A stretch of DNA of 15,170 nucleotides. It comes from Bacteroidetes bacterium UBA6183 (GTDB taxonomy: Bacteria > Bacteroidota > Bacteroidia > UKL13-3). The stretch covers positions 18,402 to 33,571 of the forward strand of contig DITN01000040.1 in assembly GCA_002422865.1 (NCBI GenBank), written 5' to 3'. The position numbers and the translations under genes were made by a program. Under the pieces are notes generated by a model. It was not told the origin of the DNA, did no database searches, and saw only the letters and a program-made list of their open reading frames with translations. Below are positions 13,916-15,170 of this stretch, one piece after another; position 1 is the first letter of the stretch; each line of letters begins with the position of its first letter.

Positions 13916-13981
13916 CTCCGTTCACGATCCGAGCAATCGAATTGCCGTTCGTTTATCATTATTTTTTCTAACATAGTTAAC
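13916..13981 (-). repeat. Hairpin repeat copy C, upstream of the lipoprotein gene
   Basis: Shares the CTCCGTTCACG foot (13916-13926) and the 17-base tail TTTTCTAACATAGTTAA (13964-13980) exactly with copy A's counterparts, apart from C/T for C/C at the very end. The stem between them is different in sequence: GCAAT-CGA-ATTGC (13933-13945), extended by CG/CG and ACG/CGT steps with small internal loops. It lies 43 bases upstream of the lipoprotein ATG, in the same orientation relative to its gene as copy A. Confidence 0.65.
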
Positions 13982-14068
13982 TTTTCATTAGCTCATTTTT
14001 AACAGAACCAAATAACTCTAATTTTAAAACAAATCCAACATTTAGCAAGCCCAAATTTCAAACCCATA

Positions 14069-14096
14069 AAAAAAGTCGGGCTAGCCCGACTTTTTT
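14069..14096. terminator. Hairpin terminator of purA
   Basis: Arms 14069-14081 and 14084-14096 (six As, GTCGGGC, then GCCCGAC, six Ts) give a 13-bp stem with a TA centre; it works on both strands. It lies 4 bases beyond the purA stop codon. Its core nearly duplicates the terminator at 12255-12282. Confidence 0.9.
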
Positions 14097-14099
14097 GTT

Positions 14100-15170
14100 T
14101 TATCTTACTATCGTTTGTTCCCTATCGGGACCAATAGATATCACACTCATTTTTAATCCTACTTGCTCTTCTACATATTCCATGTAAGCTTTAAAGTTAG
14201 CAGGTAATTCTTCAAACTTACGTAGTCCGGTTAAGTCTTCACTCCATCCTTTAAACTCTTTAAACAATGGCTTTATAGGGGCATCGTTAAAATTATAAGG
14301 AATTTCTGTTATACGTGTACCTTCAATATCGTAAGCATCACAAACAGGTACTACATCAAACCCACTTAACACATCGCTTTTGGTACAAATTAAATCGGTT
14401 ACTCCGTTTAGCATAATGGCGTATTTAAGTGTTGGTAAATCTAACCAACCTGTTCTGCGCGGACGGCCGGTTGTTGCACCAAACTCAAAACCTTGTTTGC
14501 GCAATTGCTCTCCGGTATCATCGTGCAGCTCGGTAGGAAAAGGTCCGCTACCTACGCGTGTACAGTATGCTTTAAATATACCATATACTTTATTTATTTT
14601 TTGAGGAGCCACACCTAAACCACTGCACACACCACCGGTAATGGTGTTTGATGAAGTTACAAACGGATAAGTTCCAAAGTCAATATCCAACAAAGTACCT
14701 TGCGCACCTTCTGCCAATACTTTTTTACCTTCGTTAATTAACTTATTAATAAAATATTCAGAGCTGATGATTTTAAACTGCTTTAAAAATTCAACAGCTT
14801 CAAAAAATGCAGGTTCGTGTTCAGTTAAGTTGTAGCTAAAATTAAATCTATCTAACAACAGCTTATGGTTAGCAACCGCTGTTTGGTATTTCTCTTTAAA
14901 GTTTGGTGTTAAAATATCGCCCACACGCATGCCGCTTCTACCAATTTTATCCTGGTAGGTTGGGCTGATACCTCTTAGCGTAGAACCAATTTTATGTTCC
15001 CCTTTTTGAGCTTCGCTTGCAGCATCAACCAAACGGTGTGTTGGTATAATTAAATGTGCTTTTTCAGATATGTAAAGGTTCTTTCTAGGATCAACTCCTG
15101 AAGCCATTACCTTTTCAATTTCTTTCTTTAATGTGATTGGATCAATTACCACACCATTACCAATAATATT
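14100..15170 (-). CDS. purA: Adenylosuccinate synthetase, C-terminal 356 residues
   Basis: The gene runs off the right edge; the reading frame is open to base 15170, where it reads NIIGNGVVIDP. About 70 N-terminal residues, including the GDEGKGK P-loop, lie outside. PurA joins IMP and aspartate using GTP, the first committed step to AMP. Seen in order: IGNGVVIDP, IGSTLRGISPTYQDKIGRSGMRVGD (the IMP-site region), EGAQGTLLDIDFGTYPFVTSSNT, TRVGSGPFPTE, EFGATTGRPRRTGW, and the end segment VISIGPDREQTIVR with the GPDR guanine-site motif. A start at 15152 (GTG) is not real; it is an internal valine. It ends at the hairpin terminator 14069-14096. Confidence 0.97.
   Translation of the reverse strand, partial: NIIGNGVVIDPITLKKEIEKVMASGVDPRKNLYISEKAHLIIPTHRLVDAASEAQKGEHKIGSTLRGISPTYQDKIGRSGMRVGDILTPNFKEKYQTAVANHKLLLDRFNFSYNLTEHEPAFFEAVEFLKQFKIISSEYFINKLINEGKKVLAEGAQGTLLDIDFGTYPFVTSSNTITGGVCSGLGVAPQKINKVYGIFKAYCTRVGSGPFPTELHDDTGEQLRKQGFEFGATTGRPRRTGWLDLPTLKYAIMLNGVTDLICTKSDVLSGFDVVPVCDAYDIEGTRITEIPYNFNDAPIKPLFKEFKGWSEDLTGLRKFEELPANFKAYMEYVEEQVGLKMSVISIGPDREQTIVR

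Noticed and set aside
12892..13981. Integron attC-like sites (ATTTAAC and GTTAGAA near each repeat tail resemble RYYYAAC / GTTRRRY core boxes)
   Set aside because: Only one end of each element shows such boxes, copy C breaks the RYYYAAC pattern, the last base of the GTTRRRY match fails, and the foot end (CCGTTCACG) has no matching pair. No integrase is in the window.
15150..15152. GTG as the start of purA
   Set aside because: The frame continues upstream to the window edge with the conserved IGNGV segment of PurA, so this codon is an internal valine.

Overview
The window looks like a chromosomal stretch from a member of the Bacteroidota (Flavobacteriales / Chitinophagales-like; no closer placement is possible by eye). 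The basis: moderately AT-rich coding DNA, a secreted protein ending in a type IX secretion (T9SS) sorting domain, few obvious Shine-Dalgarno sites, several TAnnTTTG -7 promoter boxes of the Bacteroidota type, and housekeeping proteins whose wording matches this phylum. Most of it is ordinary core genome.

Layout. 1-106 is the N-terminus of S-adenosylhomocysteine hydrolase (minus, cut by the edge). A divergent bacilliredoxin gene (290-709) ends at a strong bidirectional hairpin terminator. A minus-strand pair follows: an exported alkaline phosphatase whose stop codon overlaps the start of a small three-helix membrane protein. Next is dprA (minus), with a REP-like inverted repeat between it and the phosphatase gene. 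A plus-strand T9SS cargo protein (3551-4519) faces the conserved minus-strand translation operon thrS-infC-rpmI-rplT; its infC has no ATG start and apparently uses TTG. Upstream of thrS is a TPR lipoprotein. On the plus strand come hmgA and hpd, two consecutive enzymes of tyrosine / homogentisate breakdown, and then a LOG-family nucleotide phosphoribohydrolase. The window ends inside purA (minus).

The accessory part is about 12.28-14.07 kb, between the convergent LOG and purA genes. It is more AT-rich to the eye and holds two orphan minus-strand genes: a 131-residue protein resembling DUF4279, and a 232-residue lipoprotein not recognised with certainty. The two outer terminators share a nearly identical 22-base core (one loop difference). 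Inside are three copies of one short element (12892-12948, 13120-13174, 13916-13981). Each has a CCGTTCACG foot, a hairpin and a TTAACTAT-type tail. Two copies differ by a compensatory A-T to G-C change in the stem, so folding seems to be conserved. One copy sits just upstream of each orphan gene, and the third, inverted, abuts the stop codon of the lipoprotein gene. This looks like a small cassette-type insertion built around a structured non-coding repeat, and it is the best candidate here for something undescribed.

Functional groups: translation (thrS, infC, rpmI, rplT), thiol and methyl metabolism (bacilliredoxin, ahcY), tyrosine catabolism (hmgA, hpd), purine synthesis (purA), DNA uptake (dprA), phosphate release (alkaline phosphatase) and cell-envelope proteins (T9SS cargo, TPR lipoprotein).
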